The notes beneath the pieces are model-generated. The model did no database searches, was not told the origin of the DNA, and was given only the letters and a program-made list of their open reading frames with translations. From Erysipelothrix aquatica (GTDB lineage Bacteria > Bacillota_I > Bacilli_A > Erysipelotrichales > Erysipelotrichaceae): 64,000 bases of DNA. The stretch spans positions 29,876 through 93,875 of the forward strand of contig NZ_WTSY02000005.1 in the NCBI RefSeq assembly GCF_009828775.2, read 5' to 3'. Every line of letters begins with the position of its first letter. The stretch's first letter is position 1. Both the position numbers and the translations under genes were made by a program. Positions 38,614 through 47,136 of this stretch are shown here, in pieces.

Positions 38614-38994
38614 ATGCAAATATATATAAAGAATAACGATAGCAGACCAATATATGAGCAAATTGTGATTCAAATTCGTGACCAGATTGCGAGCGGGTCG
38701 TTGACTCCAGGAACGCCGATGCCTTCAATACGGCATTTAGCGAAAGAGTTAAAAGTAAGTGTGATTACGACGAAGCGCGTATATGAAGAGTTAGAACGTG
38801 AAGGGCTAATCCGAACAGTTCCTGGAAAAGGAAGCTATGTTGCTGAGCAAAACAAGGATTTTATCCAAGAAAAGTACCTATCAGAAATTCAACAAAAGTT
38901 GGAGGAAGCATTAATTCTTGCGAAGACGGCAGCGATAGATTATAAGGAAGTTTATGAAATGTTGCGGATTTTAGAGGAAGAGATAGGAGAATAG
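38614..38994 (+). CDS. GntR-family (YtrA subfamily) transcriptional regulator
   Basis: A 126-residue repressor. Residues 10-72 are the winged helix (PIYEQIVIQIRDQIASG, then SIRHLAKELKVSVITTKRVY and GKGSYVA), followed by a short ~50-residue helical dimerisation tail, the YtrA pattern. In Bacillus, YtrA controls an ABC operon induced by cell-wall antibiotics. Here too it is the first gene of a long ABC operon and probably binds the repeats upstream. AAGGAGGG precedes the ATG. The next gene starts two bases after its stop. Confidence 0.93.
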   Translation: MQIYIKNNDSRPIYEQIVIQIRDQIASGSLTPGTPMPSIRHLAKELKVSVITTKRVYEELEREGLIRTVPGKGSYVAEQNKDFIQEKYLSEIQQKLEEALILAKTAAIDYKEVYEMLRILEEEIGE

Positions 38995-38996
38995 CT

Positions 38997-39548
38997 ATGG
39001 TAGGAGAACTCAATATTCAAATAAGAGAACGATGGGGAACAATCCTCATTCGTATCACCCTTTCGATTTTTATCTTTCTACGTACAATGAGCGGAAACAA
39101 TGATGCGAGTTATTTTCCATTCTATATTGCATTTTCTGGGCTAACAACGCGTCTGTTTAGAAAAGAAGGACAACTATCCTATTTTGCACTTCCAATAACG
39201 GCACGTGATCGAACGTTGGTAACCCTGGGAATAGCGCTTGTAGAAGGATTATTTGTTTTTTTAATACTATCCTTTACAGGAAATGGCTCAACAAGCACAT
39301 TCTTTATGACCGGAATAATCTTTGGCTGGTCCTTAGTTGAAGGTTCATACATTAGTATCACAGGTGTTAAGAAAAAGAGTAGTGAAAATGAAGTGGCATT
39401 TGGTTTCGTTGCATTCTTCGTGTTTGCTTTTCTAGGTATGATTTTCAACAGTATTGAAATCTTTGGGGCAGGGATTATTATCACTGTAATACTATATGGA
39501 TTCTATTACATCTATAAAAGAAACAATTTTACGAAATTTATGCAATAG
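38997..39548 (+). CDS. ABC-2-like membrane protein, 183 aa (cassette 2)
   Basis: Integral membrane protein with about five hydrophobic segments. Between the second and third lies FRKEGQLSYFALPITARDR, which matches the LP[IV][ST]xR coupling-helix motif of ABC-2 permeases that contacts the ATPase. The following 204-residue protein has the same motif. Both are likely permease subunits for the ATPases downstream. RBS GGAGA precedes the ATG, overlapping the regulator's 3' end. Confidence 0.82.
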   Translation: MVGELNIQIRERWGTILIRITLSIFIFLRTMSGNNDASYFPFYIAFSGLTTRLFRKEGQLSYFALPITARDRTLVTLGIALVEGLFVFLILSFTGNGSTSTFFMTGIIFGWSLVEGSYISITGVKKKSSENEVAFGFVAFFVFAFLGMIFNSIEIFGAGIIITVILYGFYYIYKRNNFTKFMQ

Positions 39549-39561
39549 AGAGGAGAAGATA

Positions 39562-40176
39562 ATGAGCGGACAAATACAGTATTTACTTCAAAGTAAGCAT
39601 AAGTGGCGAAAAGTAGTCATCATTGTGTTAGTAATCAACGTATTGCACTTAGTGCCCTTGTTCTTTAAGCAGGAAAAATCATTAATAGACTATTATACAA
39701 GCGCAGGCGAATGGTTGATCTTGTATGGAATATATATGACTCCACCGAGTGATGATTTTTACTCAGTAATGCCAATTTCGCTTTGTAATCGCATCCTGGG
39801 CACTGCTGTATTTTCGGCGGTAATTGCGCTCATAATGACATCCCTAATTGCACTACCGTGGATTTACTTCGGATTTAGTTACTACTTCAATTCTTTTAAT
39901 CAATTATTCGTTTTCTTTGGTTATTTCTTTTTATCGATGAGTCTGTATAAAACTCACGTTAAAAAAAATGATACATTAGGAAAAATACTAGAGGGAACAT
40001 TTGTAATCGTAGCTATTATTGTGATTACTATGTATCTCTTCAATATTAAGACCATGAATCTCCAGATGACACGTAATTATGTAATTGGGACTTTGGCGCT
40101 AATTGCTGGAGTTTATATGCAATGGAAAGAAAATCGATATCAGGTTTGGAACAAAGGGGGAAACAAATATGAATAA
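39562..40176 (+). CDS. ABC-2-like membrane protein, 204 aa (cassette 2)
   Basis: Start at 39562 after GAGAGGAG. Five to six membrane segments; DDFYSVMPISLCNRILG, between segments one and two, is the probable coupling helix and parallels YFALPITARDR of the preceding protein. The stop overlaps the start of the first ATPase gene by eight bases. Confidence 0.82.
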   Translation: MSGQIQYLLQSKHKWRKVVIIVLVINVLHLVPLFFKQEKSLIDYYTSAGEWLILYGIYMTPPSDDFYSVMPISLCNRILGTAVFSAVIALIMTSLIALPWIYFGFSYYFNSFNQLFVFFGYFFLSMSLYKTHVKKNDTLGKILEGTFVIVAIIVITMYLFNIKTMNLQMTRNYVIGTLALIAGVYMQWKENRYQVWNKGGNKYE

Positions 40177-40915
40177 AGGGCTTGTAGTTCACGACATAAA
40201 AAAAGAATACCAATTTAGTCAAATTGGACCGGTATCTTTTACATTACCACAAGGAATCCTTGGTCTCTTTGGTGGTAACGGATCTGGAAAAACTACAATC
40301 ATCAAGATGCTTATGGGCAATCGAGATAATAAGCAAGGGAGTGTGACGTTTGATGAGGTCGTAGACTTCAGAGAGACCTTATCGTATATACCAGATTCAT
40401 TTCCATTCAACGAAAGCCTGACGGGGAATGCAGTCCTAAAAATCATGAAATCTGTTTATAAAAATACGTGGAACGAAACAGCCTTTGAGTTTTACTCGCA
40501 GAAATATGAATTGCGATTAGACAAGAAAATAAAAACGTTGTCATATGGATTGCAACAACGTTTCTTGATGGCACTTGCACTATCTCACAATGCGAAATTA
40601 CTTGTATTCGATGAACCCACGACTGGAATTGATCCTGCTACTCGGTTAGAAATCATGGAGGATCTCTATGATTACGTATTCGAACATAAGGCCACCGCAA
40701 TTATTTCAACACACCTAGTTCGGGAATTGAGTTCTATGATTGATTTTGTTTCATATGTAGAACAAGGTCAAATGCTTATGTTTACTGATATTGAGTCATT
40801 TCAAGATCAAGCAAAAAATATCTTGGCACTAAGAAATGTGACGTACGACAAGATAACTGTAGAAGGTTTTGTTGAACTTATGCAAGGAGGAATTCAACGT
40901 GATCAAGCTGAATGA
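40169..40915 (+). CDS. ABC transporter ATP-binding protein 1 (cassette 2)
   Basis: A 248-residue ATPase with Walker A FGGNGSGKTT (about 35-44), signature LSYGLQQR, Walker B LLVFDEPTTGIDP and H-loop IISTHL, so its site is complete. The start at 40169 follows AAAGGGGG. It overlaps the next ATPase gene by 17 bases; the two probably form a heterodimer. Best compared with YtrB/YtrE-type ATPases of antibiotic-responsive operons. Confidence 0.93.
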   Translation: MNKGLVVHDIKKEYQFSQIGPVSFTLPQGILGLFGGNGSGKTTIIKMLMGNRDNKQGSVTFDEVVDFRETLSYIPDSFPFNESLTGNAVLKIMKSVYKNTWNETAFEFYSQKYELRLDKKIKTLSYGLQQRFLMALALSHNAKLLVFDEPTTGIDPATRLEIMEDLYDYVFEHKATAIISTHLVRELSSMIDFVSYVEQGQMLMFTDIESFQDQAKNILALRNVTYDKITVEGFVELMQGGIQRDQAE

Positions 40916-41738
40916 ACTAATTAAAGAAAGAGATGCCATTACAATTGGCCCGCTTAACCTTGAGATACATCAGGGTGAGCTTGTATTACTTGCAGGAAAA
41001 AATGGCAAAGGAAAGTCTACGACGCTGAAAGTCATGGCAGGGATACTCGAGCCAAATGGTGGAAGTATTACATATGAAGGTCTCGCTTATTCAGAATATA
41101 TAAGAAATCACACCGTGGCATATATGCCGGATAAAACACCATTTCCTAGTGAATCAAATTCCTATACAATTCACGATATGTTAAGCGTAATCTATCGAAC
41201 GTACGATAAAAAAATTTGGTATGAGAAGTTAGCTAACTATAAGATACCAATCAGCATCAAAGTAAGTGATTTATCAAAAGGTCAGTCTCGCATGCTAATG
41301 TTTGCGGCAGTTCAAGCAGTGAATGCAGATGTTTGGCTTTTAGACGAACCAACGCTTGGGTTGGACACTACGTCCTTAAATGACACAATTACAGGAATTC
41401 AGGATTACCTCATTGATGAATCAAAAACAGTGGTGGTTGCCACCAATAATGTTGAAGATTTTGAGCGGATTGCAGATCGTATCATCTACTTCAAAGAAGG
41501 CCAGATTCAATTTGATGCAGCTCCGATCGAAATTATCGAGCGATTCAAGCTTTGGCAAGGAGATGCTGATAACGTTCCTTCGGAAGGTGTTATTAATATA
41601 TGGCGCCAAGAATTTGGAACTCAAGCATTAATCGATACACATATAAATAATTCCCTAGAAAACCTTGAACTGTTATCTCTAGAGAAAATAATGTACTTTC
41701 TAGAACGAAAACCAACACGTCGATTTACGACGCAATGA
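40899..41738 (+). CDS. ABC transporter ATP-binding protein 2, degenerate H-loop (cassette 2)
   Basis: Start GTG 40899, eight bases after AAGGAGG; 279 residues. Walker A AGKNGKGKST, signature LSKGQSRM and Walker B VWLLDEPTLGLD are present, but the switch His is replaced (VVATNNVEDF, compared with IISTHL in the partner). The ~60-residue C-terminal extension after the ATPase core is charged and not recognised. A degenerate subunit paired with a complete one is common in heterodimeric ABC proteins. The five paralogous membrane-protein genes follow. Confidence 0.9.
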   Translation: MIKLNELIKERDAITIGPLNLEIHQGELVLLAGKNGKGKSTTLKVMAGILEPNGGSITYEGLAYSEYIRNHTVAYMPDKTPFPSESNSYTIHDMLSVIYRTYDKKIWYEKLANYKIPISIKVSDLSKGQSRMLMFAAVQAVNADVWLLDEPTLGLDTTSLNDTITGIQDYLIDESKTVVVATNNVEDFERIADRIIYFKEGQIQFDAAPIEIIERFKLWQGDADNVPSEGVINIWRQEFGTQALIDTHINNSLENLELLSLEKIMYFLERKPTRRFTTQ

Positions 41739-41753
41739 CAGGGGGGATCTTCT

Positions 41754-42431
41754 ATGTACTCTTATCTCCGAAATCGTCATCCCTATAGTGTCTTGTTCAT
41801 CATCCCATTTACAGTTGTGGTTGCGATGATGACACAACTTTTGGTTTTGATAAGTATACCTTCAAGTTATGCAGGAGAACATGGAGTTTTTTTTGAAATG
41901 CTTGGACAGGCTTTGGTCGCACCGTTTATCGTTTATGCGATGTGCGAAAGTGTACGTAAACGATCACTGACGCTAGATATGCAGAATTACATAGTAGGGG
42001 CAGGACTTTCAAAAAAAGAAATTGTAGATGAGTTACGCAAATACATTTACGTGCTTGCAATGATATCAAGTGGATTTAACAGTATGCTCCTTCTATTCTC
42101 CTATGGCGGACCGGTGAATTTTGAGCGAATCATGCTTGCGGTGACAATGTTAATTGTGCGAGGTGCCTTTCATCTATTATTGGCGAATGCAGTAATAGGT
42201 AATCTTATCAGTGCACCAAGTGATGACCAACAGAATCAGCGATGTTCAGTTGTTACACTTCTAATGCTGGGTTTGATTGCAATAATTTTCCGCTATGCAA
42301 ACATAGGATACCAAGCCATGCTGATAATTATTTGGTTTGTAGCGATTGTATATCTCATTTATTGCATATTAAAGGGCATCAGAAGAGGAATGAGTGCAGA
42401 GCAGAACTATCTAGATACCGACATTGGTTAA
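41754..42431 (+). CDS. Tandem membrane-protein paralog 1 of 5 (225 aa)
   Basis: First of five consecutive, diverged copies. About six membrane segments. The shared features are an N-terminal YLRNRHP, a cytoplasmic loop after segment two reading LTLDMQNYIVGAGLSKKEI (about 73-91), and a C-terminal acidic tail with NYLDTDI. The loop resembles the coupling helix of ABC-2 permeases. GGGGGGA precedes the ATG. Function unknown; probably a permease subunit of the two ATPases. Confidence 0.82.
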   Translation: MYSYLRNRHPYSVLFIIPFTVVVAMMTQLLVLISIPSSYAGEHGVFFEMLGQALVAPFIVYAMCESVRKRSLTLDMQNYIVGAGLSKKEIVDELRKYIYVLAMISSGFNSMLLLFSYGGPVNFERIMLAVTMLIVRGAFHLLLANAVIGNLISAPSDDQQNQRCSVVTLLMLGLIAIIFRYANIGYQAMLIIIWFVAIVYLIYCILKGIRRGMSAEQNYLDTDIG

Positions 42432-42448
42432 GGAAAGGAGAGTACATT

Positions 42449-43129
42449 ATGAAAAAATATTTGAGTATGATGCATCCATTCTTACTCTTTGGAAGTAGTA
42501 TCGGAATAGTAGTATTAATGATGGTTTTTAGATTAGGTTCGAGTATGTCTCGTGATGGAAATTCGTTCGTAATGTTGTATATGGCGATTGTAATACCAGC
42601 GTTTGTGCTTATGATAGCAAGTACACATGTTATATCCCAAAGTCTAACATTAGAAATTCAGTCTTACCTTATGAGCGCGGGACACTCTAAAGAGGATATC
42701 TATTCCGCATATCAGTGGCAAATGAATCGCTTACTTTGGCTATCAACTATAGTCACTGGGATATGTTTTGGATTACTCTATGACGTAGAACCGATGCTGA
42801 GAGTTAAGGGGACGATGATTGTTGTTATCCTCTCATCACTATTGGGGTTTGCGTATCGATATTACGGAAGTAATGACTTATCTAATGGAAAGATAGCTAA
42901 AGATACAGTTTCAGGTCAAGATCGATGGTATGGGGTCGCCGCATATATTGTAACTATGTTGGTAATCTATGGCATAACATTTCTGATTGAAACATATAAC
43001 CTTGATCGAAATGTGTTGGCAATTTCCATGATAATCATCATGTTGGTAGTCCTACTTGGAACAATTGTTAAAAGAATGAAACGAAGTTTAAACCCGAAAG
43101 AATTATATCTTAAGTGCGATATTTCTTAA
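42449..43129 (+). CDS. Tandem membrane-protein paralog 2 of 5 (226 aa)
   Basis: Start 42449 after AGGAAAGGAG. Same plan as its neighbours: KKYLSMMHP at the N-terminus, loop LTLEIQSYLMSAGHSKEDI, six hydrophobic segments and C-terminal KELYLKCDIS. It is closest to paralog 1 by eye. The gap to paralog 1 is 17 bases and to paralog 3 is 17 bases. Confidence 0.82.
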   Translation: MKKYLSMMHPFLLFGSSIGIVVLMMVFRLGSSMSRDGNSFVMLYMAIVIPAFVLMIASTHVISQSLTLEIQSYLMSAGHSKEDIYSAYQWQMNRLLWLSTIVTGICFGLLYDVEPMLRVKGTMIVVILSSLLGFAYRYYGSNDLSNGKIAKDTVSGQDRWYGVAAYIVTMLVIYGITFLIETYNLDRNVLAISMIIIMLVVLLGTIVKRMKRSLNPKELYLKCDIS

Positions 43130-43146
43130 CAGAAAGGAAGATTGAT

Positions 43147-43857
43147 ATGAAACAATATTTAAAGAAATACCACATCGCTTTGTTTGGGTTCACGGTAATC
43201 ATGTCTGTGGTGATGTCCTTCCTATTGGGATTGGTATCATCGTTTAAAGACTATGAAATTGTCGGAAATCAAGTGGTTGAAATCAAAGGGAACAATTTAA
43301 TCATGTTTCTATCAATTGGAATTCCATTTCTATTAGTGCAAAGAGCAGCGGGTATGATTTTCTCTTCAAGTCTTCAACCCAAAATGCAAGCATATCTGTT
43401 AAGTGTCGGGATGAAAAAAGAAGATATGTACCACGCAGCCGAGGTATATTTAAAAAAACTTGCTTTAGCACTAATTCCGACAACTTGTTTGGGTTTTCTA
43501 CTATTTTACAATGTACCGATTCAACAACGGCTATTTTCAGGTGTGGTTGTCATTGTTTTATCAACGCTTTTAGTGTTCATGTCTATTCCTTACTTTATGT
43601 TTGGAATTAAAGATGGAACTAAGTCTGAAGATGATAAATCACCCTTCGAAAAAATATTGCAAGCAGGGGCGGTAGTAATTCTATTCTTTGGATATGAGGT
43701 TTTGAACAATCTTGGCAAGTTTCTAAAATTGACGGATGCTCAACGACACATCATGATACCTTTAATTTATGGGGCTATTATTCTCGCAATTACCGTGAAG
43801 TTAGCAATTCGAGGGAAAGTGTCGAAGGATGCGTTTGTTAGAATGGATGTAGATTAG
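43147..43857 (+). CDS. Tandem membrane-protein paralog 3 of 5 (236 aa)
   Basis: Start 43147 after GAAAGGAAG. KQYLKKYH at the N-terminus, loop LQPKMQAYLLSVGMKKEDM, six hydrophobic segments, C-terminus KDAFVRMDVD. It is the longest copy because of an insertion between segments one and two (about residues 35-50). Nine bases separate it from paralog 4. Confidence 0.82.
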   Translation: MKQYLKKYHIALFGFTVIMSVVMSFLLGLVSSFKDYEIVGNQVVEIKGNNLIMFLSIGIPFLLVQRAAGMIFSSSLQPKMQAYLLSVGMKKEDMYHAAEVYLKKLALALIPTTCLGFLLFYNVPIQQRLFSGVVVIVLSTLLVFMSIPYFMFGIKDGTKSEDDKSPFEKILQAGAVVILFFGYEVLNNLGKFLKLTDAQRHIMIPLIYGAIILAITVKLAIRGKVSKDAFVRMDVD

Positions 43858-43866
43858 GAGGAGATT

Positions 43867-44541
43867 ATGGGAAAGGAATTAAGGCTATCTCACTACTTTA
43901 ACACTGGAAGAATTGGTCGTACATCACTTGTTATGGGCATCATGTTTATACTTTCGTTAGTGTTTGTTGCTTCCTTTCAAGTTGTAGCTCTGAATGTACC
44001 TGCGTTTCCGTTTCTGAGTATCGCGATAATTTGTGTCTTTGCGGTGGGATATAGTGTTGTTTCATCCTCTGTTGTGAATTTTGGTAAAATACGACTGACT
44101 GAGGGCATGCAAGAGTTGCTCATCAATCAGGGGTTCACAAAAACTGAAATTTACAGACAACTAAAATTAACGATATATTGGCTTGAATGGGCGCAATTGC
44201 TCTCTTTTACCATAACTACGTTGTTATTCTATCCCGGAATAGTCACAATCATCGACACTAAAATGATTGTGATTACAGTCGGCGGCATTTTATTACTACG
44301 GTTACTGGTGTTTCGTTGGATTCTCTTGTCGGTGTTAGTGGAGGAGAAACTCATCCGTATATCCCCATTATATGTGTTGATAGTTATTTCAGGAGTACAA
44401 TATATCTTAAAGTTCATAATGGCGCGCCAACAGATTCTAATAGTTATGTTCTTAATTATGTTTTCATATCTTCTTTATATAATTTCAAAATTACGACTTC
44501 GATACGATATTGAAGCAAACTATATCTCTGAAAATAATTAG
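43867..44541 (+). CDS. Tandem membrane-protein paralog 4 of 5 (224 aa)
   Basis: AGGAGGAG precedes the ATG. N-terminus ELRLSHYFNTGRIGRTS is more diverged, but the loop RLTEGMQELLINQGFTKTEI and the C-terminal EANYISENN keep the family pattern. Six hydrophobic segments. Confidence 0.8.
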   Translation: MGKELRLSHYFNTGRIGRTSLVMGIMFILSLVFVASFQVVALNVPAFPFLSIAIICVFAVGYSVVSSSVVNFGKIRLTEGMQELLINQGFTKTEIYRQLKLTIYWLEWAQLLSFTITTLLFYPGIVTIIDTKMIVITVGGILLLRLLVFRWILLSVLVEEKLIRISPLYVLIVISGVQYILKFIMARQQILIVMFLIMFSYLLYIISKLRLRYDIEANYISENN

Positions 44542-44566
44542 CAAATAAGGGGAGTGTATTGCATCT

Positions 44567-45241
44567 ATGGAGAAACATTTTAATCGATACATAAAAATAC
44601 ATCCAGTTCGTTTTGGAATAGGGTTCTTACTGCTCCCAGCAGTATTCACATCACTATTGATCTGGCCATTTCAAATTTTTTACGATGATTTTGCACGGTT
44701 TCAGTATTCTGTGCCATATTTGGTGTTGACTGTGGTAATGATTATGTACCTTATGTTAGTGCGGGCAATGAAAAATCTCGTCGGTCCAAGGTTATCCCGA
44801 GAAATGCAGGCACTGTGGTTAAATCAGGGACTATCGAAGAAATCTATGCTCTCATTGACGATGCGCTACGTGACGCAGATAGAAACAACAGTTGCCATAA
44901 GCATCGCTGGAATAGTATGGTTTGTATTTCCTAAGAGTTTTAACCAAATCACGATTTCGTCGGTGATTGTAAGTTTGATGCTTCTGATAATTGTGAGAGG
45001 GTTCTTTCGAGGGCAAATACAAATAAGATTATTTTCAGATAAGCATGCTATCTCAGTTATCCCATTGTGTTTTATATTAATTGCTGCAACAAATGTTTTA
45101 AGAGTAGAAAATGCAACAATTCGCAATAGTGTGATTGCAATGATAGGTGTTGCGTCTGTGATGTACGCAATATATATAGTGAATAACATAGAAAGTCCCC
45201 AAAAAACTAAAACAAATTATTTAAATCGAGACCAACACTAA
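44567..45241 (+). CDS. Tandem membrane-protein paralog 5 of 5 (224 aa)
   Basis: GGGGAG lies 13-16 bases before the ATG. N-terminus KHFNRYIKIHP, loop RLSREMQALWLNQGLSKKSM, C-terminus KTNYLNRDQH. With paralog 4 it shares the QGxxK form of the loop, so 4 and 5 look like a pair, as do 1 and 2. A bidirectional terminator closes the operon. Confidence 0.8.
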   Translation: MEKHFNRYIKIHPVRFGIGFLLLPAVFTSLLIWPFQIFYDDFARFQYSVPYLVLTVVMIMYLMLVRAMKNLVGPRLSREMQALWLNQGLSKKSMLSLTMRYVTQIETTVAISIAGIVWFVFPKSFNQITISSVIVSLMLLIIVRGFFRGQIQIRLFSDKHAISVIPLCFILIAATNVLRVENATIRNSVIAMIGVASVMYAIYIVNNIESPQKTKTNYLNRDQH

Positions 45242-45242
45242 A

Positions 45243-45276
45243 AAAGAACGCCATATTCAAGGCGTTCTTTATTTTT
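45243..45276. terminator. Bidirectional terminator between cassette 2 and the DUF4097 operon
   Basis: AAAGAACGCC (45243-45252) and GGCGTTCTTT (45261-45270) form a 10-bp stem with T-rich sequence on both strands. Confidence 0.85.
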
Positions 45277-46141
45277 ACCGTACAACGACAGATTGGTTGA
45301 GGCCATCGAGTTCAAGCGTTAACAAGTTATTCGAAGTGTTTTTAATAATCGGTTGTCCTGAACTGAAGAATCGATCACGTTCTATTCCTGCTTGCTTATC
45401 TGAGAAAGATGCTGCTAAACTCTCGAAAGAGACATGATAACCCAATTCACCAGTTGGGTCAGATATTGTTGCCGTAGAGTTCATTCCATTCACGTCCATA
45501 AAGAGTGGTCGTTGAAGTTCCCTAATTTCGTTTTTGCTGTTGATACTATTTACTTCGGTACGACCAGAAACATTAGATAAAGAAACATCTAGATTCATGG
45601 CGTTTAATTCAGTTTTAGCATCAATATTTTGAAGCTCAACACGCGTGTTGAGTGTATTTATATCAAGGCTTCTTAATGTCGTCAATGATTGTGAGTGGAC
45701 AGACACATTCTGTGCAAGACCATTTACAGTAATTGAACCAGTATATGATTCTGGAAGATTTAATGTAATCTGATCAAAATTGGATTTGAAACACCCTGAG
45801 AAAGTAATTGCGCAAATATCACGTGCGGTTTGAATCGTCGTTGTATTTGAAGATTCTGTAACCTTAAATTCGCTCAAATCACCAATCGCTTCTCCGCCAT
45901 ATGGTTTCGAATCATCGAATGTTATCCGGACATTATTGATATTATTAGTTTTTATAATAAAGTTTGTGTCCAGTGCACTAAGCTGAAATGTTTCAGTTTG
46001 GAAATTGGCATCTACAATTTCGGGTTTGAATGTAGTATTCACGACGCCAGTAATTAGTGATGTCATCCCGATTCCTGTAAATATCAGTCCAACAATAACC
46101 ATGACCACAGGAATCCAAAGACGTTTCGCAGAACGTTTCAT
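45275..46141 (-). CDS. DUF4097 family membrane-anchored beta-helix protein
   Basis: A 288-residue protein with an N-terminal membrane anchor (LWIPVVMVIVGLIFTGIGM, about 8-27) and a repetitive beta-strand extracellular domain in which Asn/Ser/Thr-rich turns recur (LDINTLNTRVELQNI, LNAMNLDVSLSNV, VNSINSKNEI), the DUF4097 right-handed helix pattern also seen in LiaG-like cell-envelope stress proteins. Its ATG directly follows the DUF1700 stop. The PadR-DUF1700-DUF4097 set is a common envelope-stress module in Bacillota; its exact job is unknown. Confidence 0.87.
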   Translation of the reverse strand: MKRSAKRLWIPVVMVIVGLIFTGIGMTSLITGVVNTTFKPEIVDANFQTETFQLSALDTNFIIKTNNINNVRITFDDSKPYGGEAIGDLSEFKVTESSNTTTIQTARDICAITFSGCFKSNFDQITLNLPESYTGSITVNGLAQNVSVHSQSLTTLRSLDINTLNTRVELQNIDAKTELNAMNLDVSLSNVSGRTEVNSINSKNEIRELQRPLFMDVNGMNSTATISDPTGELGYHVSFESLAASFSDKQAGIERDRFFSSGQPIIKNTSNNLLTLELDGLNQSVVVR

Positions 46142-46714
46142 CTATAACGCCTCCAAACTAAGGGAGAGGCTTGCGTATCCTTTTCGGATTAAGGCTGTAA
46201 AGCCACGGAAGGCAAACACCGAAAGCCAAGCGGTTCCGATTCCTAATAATGAGAATCCTAAAACCAGTAAAACTACATTAGCAAAAGATAATGGCATTGA
46301 GACAAATGCAGGTGCAAGAGGTGCCAAGACAGGTGCAAGTAAGAGTAAGACTGCAGCTATAATTAAGCATATCCCCACGAGAATAAAAGATAAAATCAAG
46401 AGATAGATGCTTAAGACCAGTGGTGCAAGAAATAAAACTGCGAAAACAGTTATTAATGTCTTCAACCAAACGGGAATCGAACTTTTTGATGGTTGGGTAT
46501 AAGTGTAAGATTGTTGTTTCGGGGTAACTCCGATAAATTGGCGCGCCATATCAACTGGATCACCTAATTGCTTTGCGACTTCCTCTTCACTCTTTCCTTC
46601 CTCCACCCCAAAGTCAAAATGACTGGCGACATCATTAATAATGTCATCAATTTCATCAATTGGGAGTGATTGTAGATTCTTTCTTAATATATATAAATAT
46701 TCATTTCGTGTCAT
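46142..46714 (-). CDS. DUF1700 family membrane protein
   Basis: 190 residues. The cytoplasmic N-terminal ~75 residues carry the DUF1700 motif (EYLYILRKNLQSLP, then DVASHFDFGVEEGKSEEEVA and LGDPVDMARQF). The rest is hydrophobic, with about four membrane helices. AGGAGATA precedes the ATG. Its start overlaps the padR stop by four bases and its stop abuts the DUF4097 start, so the three genes form one operon. Confidence 0.9.
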   Translation of the reverse strand: MTRNEYLYILRKNLQSLPIDEIDDIINDVASHFDFGVEEGKSEEEVAKQLGDPVDMARQFIGVTPKQQSYTYTQPSKSSIPVWLKTLITVFAVLFLAPLVLSIYLLILSFILVGICLIIAAVLLLLAPVLAPLAPAFVSMPLSFANVVLLVLGFSLLGIGTAWLSVFAFRGFTALIRKGYASLSLSLEAL

Positions 46715-47028
46715 ACAATATCTCCTTCTAATATTTCGTTAACGTGGCCCGTAAATGAAAGCCATTCGTTGATCATTGTTTCCGTATATGCTTGACCTTG
46801 CAATGTTAGTGTATAGTATTTTCGAGAAGGCCCTTGTGTTGATTCAACAAGACGTGTCGTTACGTAACCATCATTACGTAAGCGACGTAACAAAGGATAA
46901 ATTGTACCTTCTGAAACTTCAATTGTTTCCGAAACGCGACTTACGATTTCATAACCGTAATGTTCCTTTTTCGATAATAAAGCAAGGACGCATAATTCAA
47001 GAACACCCTTTTTGAACTGTGTGTTCAT
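46711..47028 (-). CDS. PadR-family transcriptional regulator
   Basis: A 105-residue winged-helix repressor of the small PadR-s2 type: KKGVLELCVLALLSKKEHYGYEI (8-30) and VSEGTIYPLLRRLRNDGYV (38-56) are the family signature. It heads the DUF1700-DUF4097 operon and most likely represses it by binding the palindrome in its own promoter. The ribosome site is GGCGGTGATGAT. Confidence 0.95.
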   Translation of the reverse strand: MNTQFKKGVLELCVLALLSKKEHYGYEIVSRVSETIEVSEGTIYPLLRRLRNDGYVTTRLVESTQGPSRKYYTLTLQGQAYTETMINEWLSFTGHVNEILEGDIV

Positions 47029-47048
47029 ATCATCACCGCCTTAACAAC

Positions 47049-47077
47049 AATGTATCACACAGTACTGTGTAACGCAA
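47049..47077 (-). promoter_or_regulatory. PadR operon promoter with operator palindrome in the spacer
   Basis: On the minus strand TTGCGT (47072-47077) and TACATT (47049-47054) are 17 bases apart. The spacer contains the perfect 14-bp palindrome ACACAGTACTGTGT (47057-47070). This placement is typical of autorepression. Confidence 0.7.
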
Positions 47078-47136
47078 GGTAGTTATTTAAAAATAATCAA
47101 AAAGTGTTAGAATAGCGGTAAGAAGAGGTGGATAGG

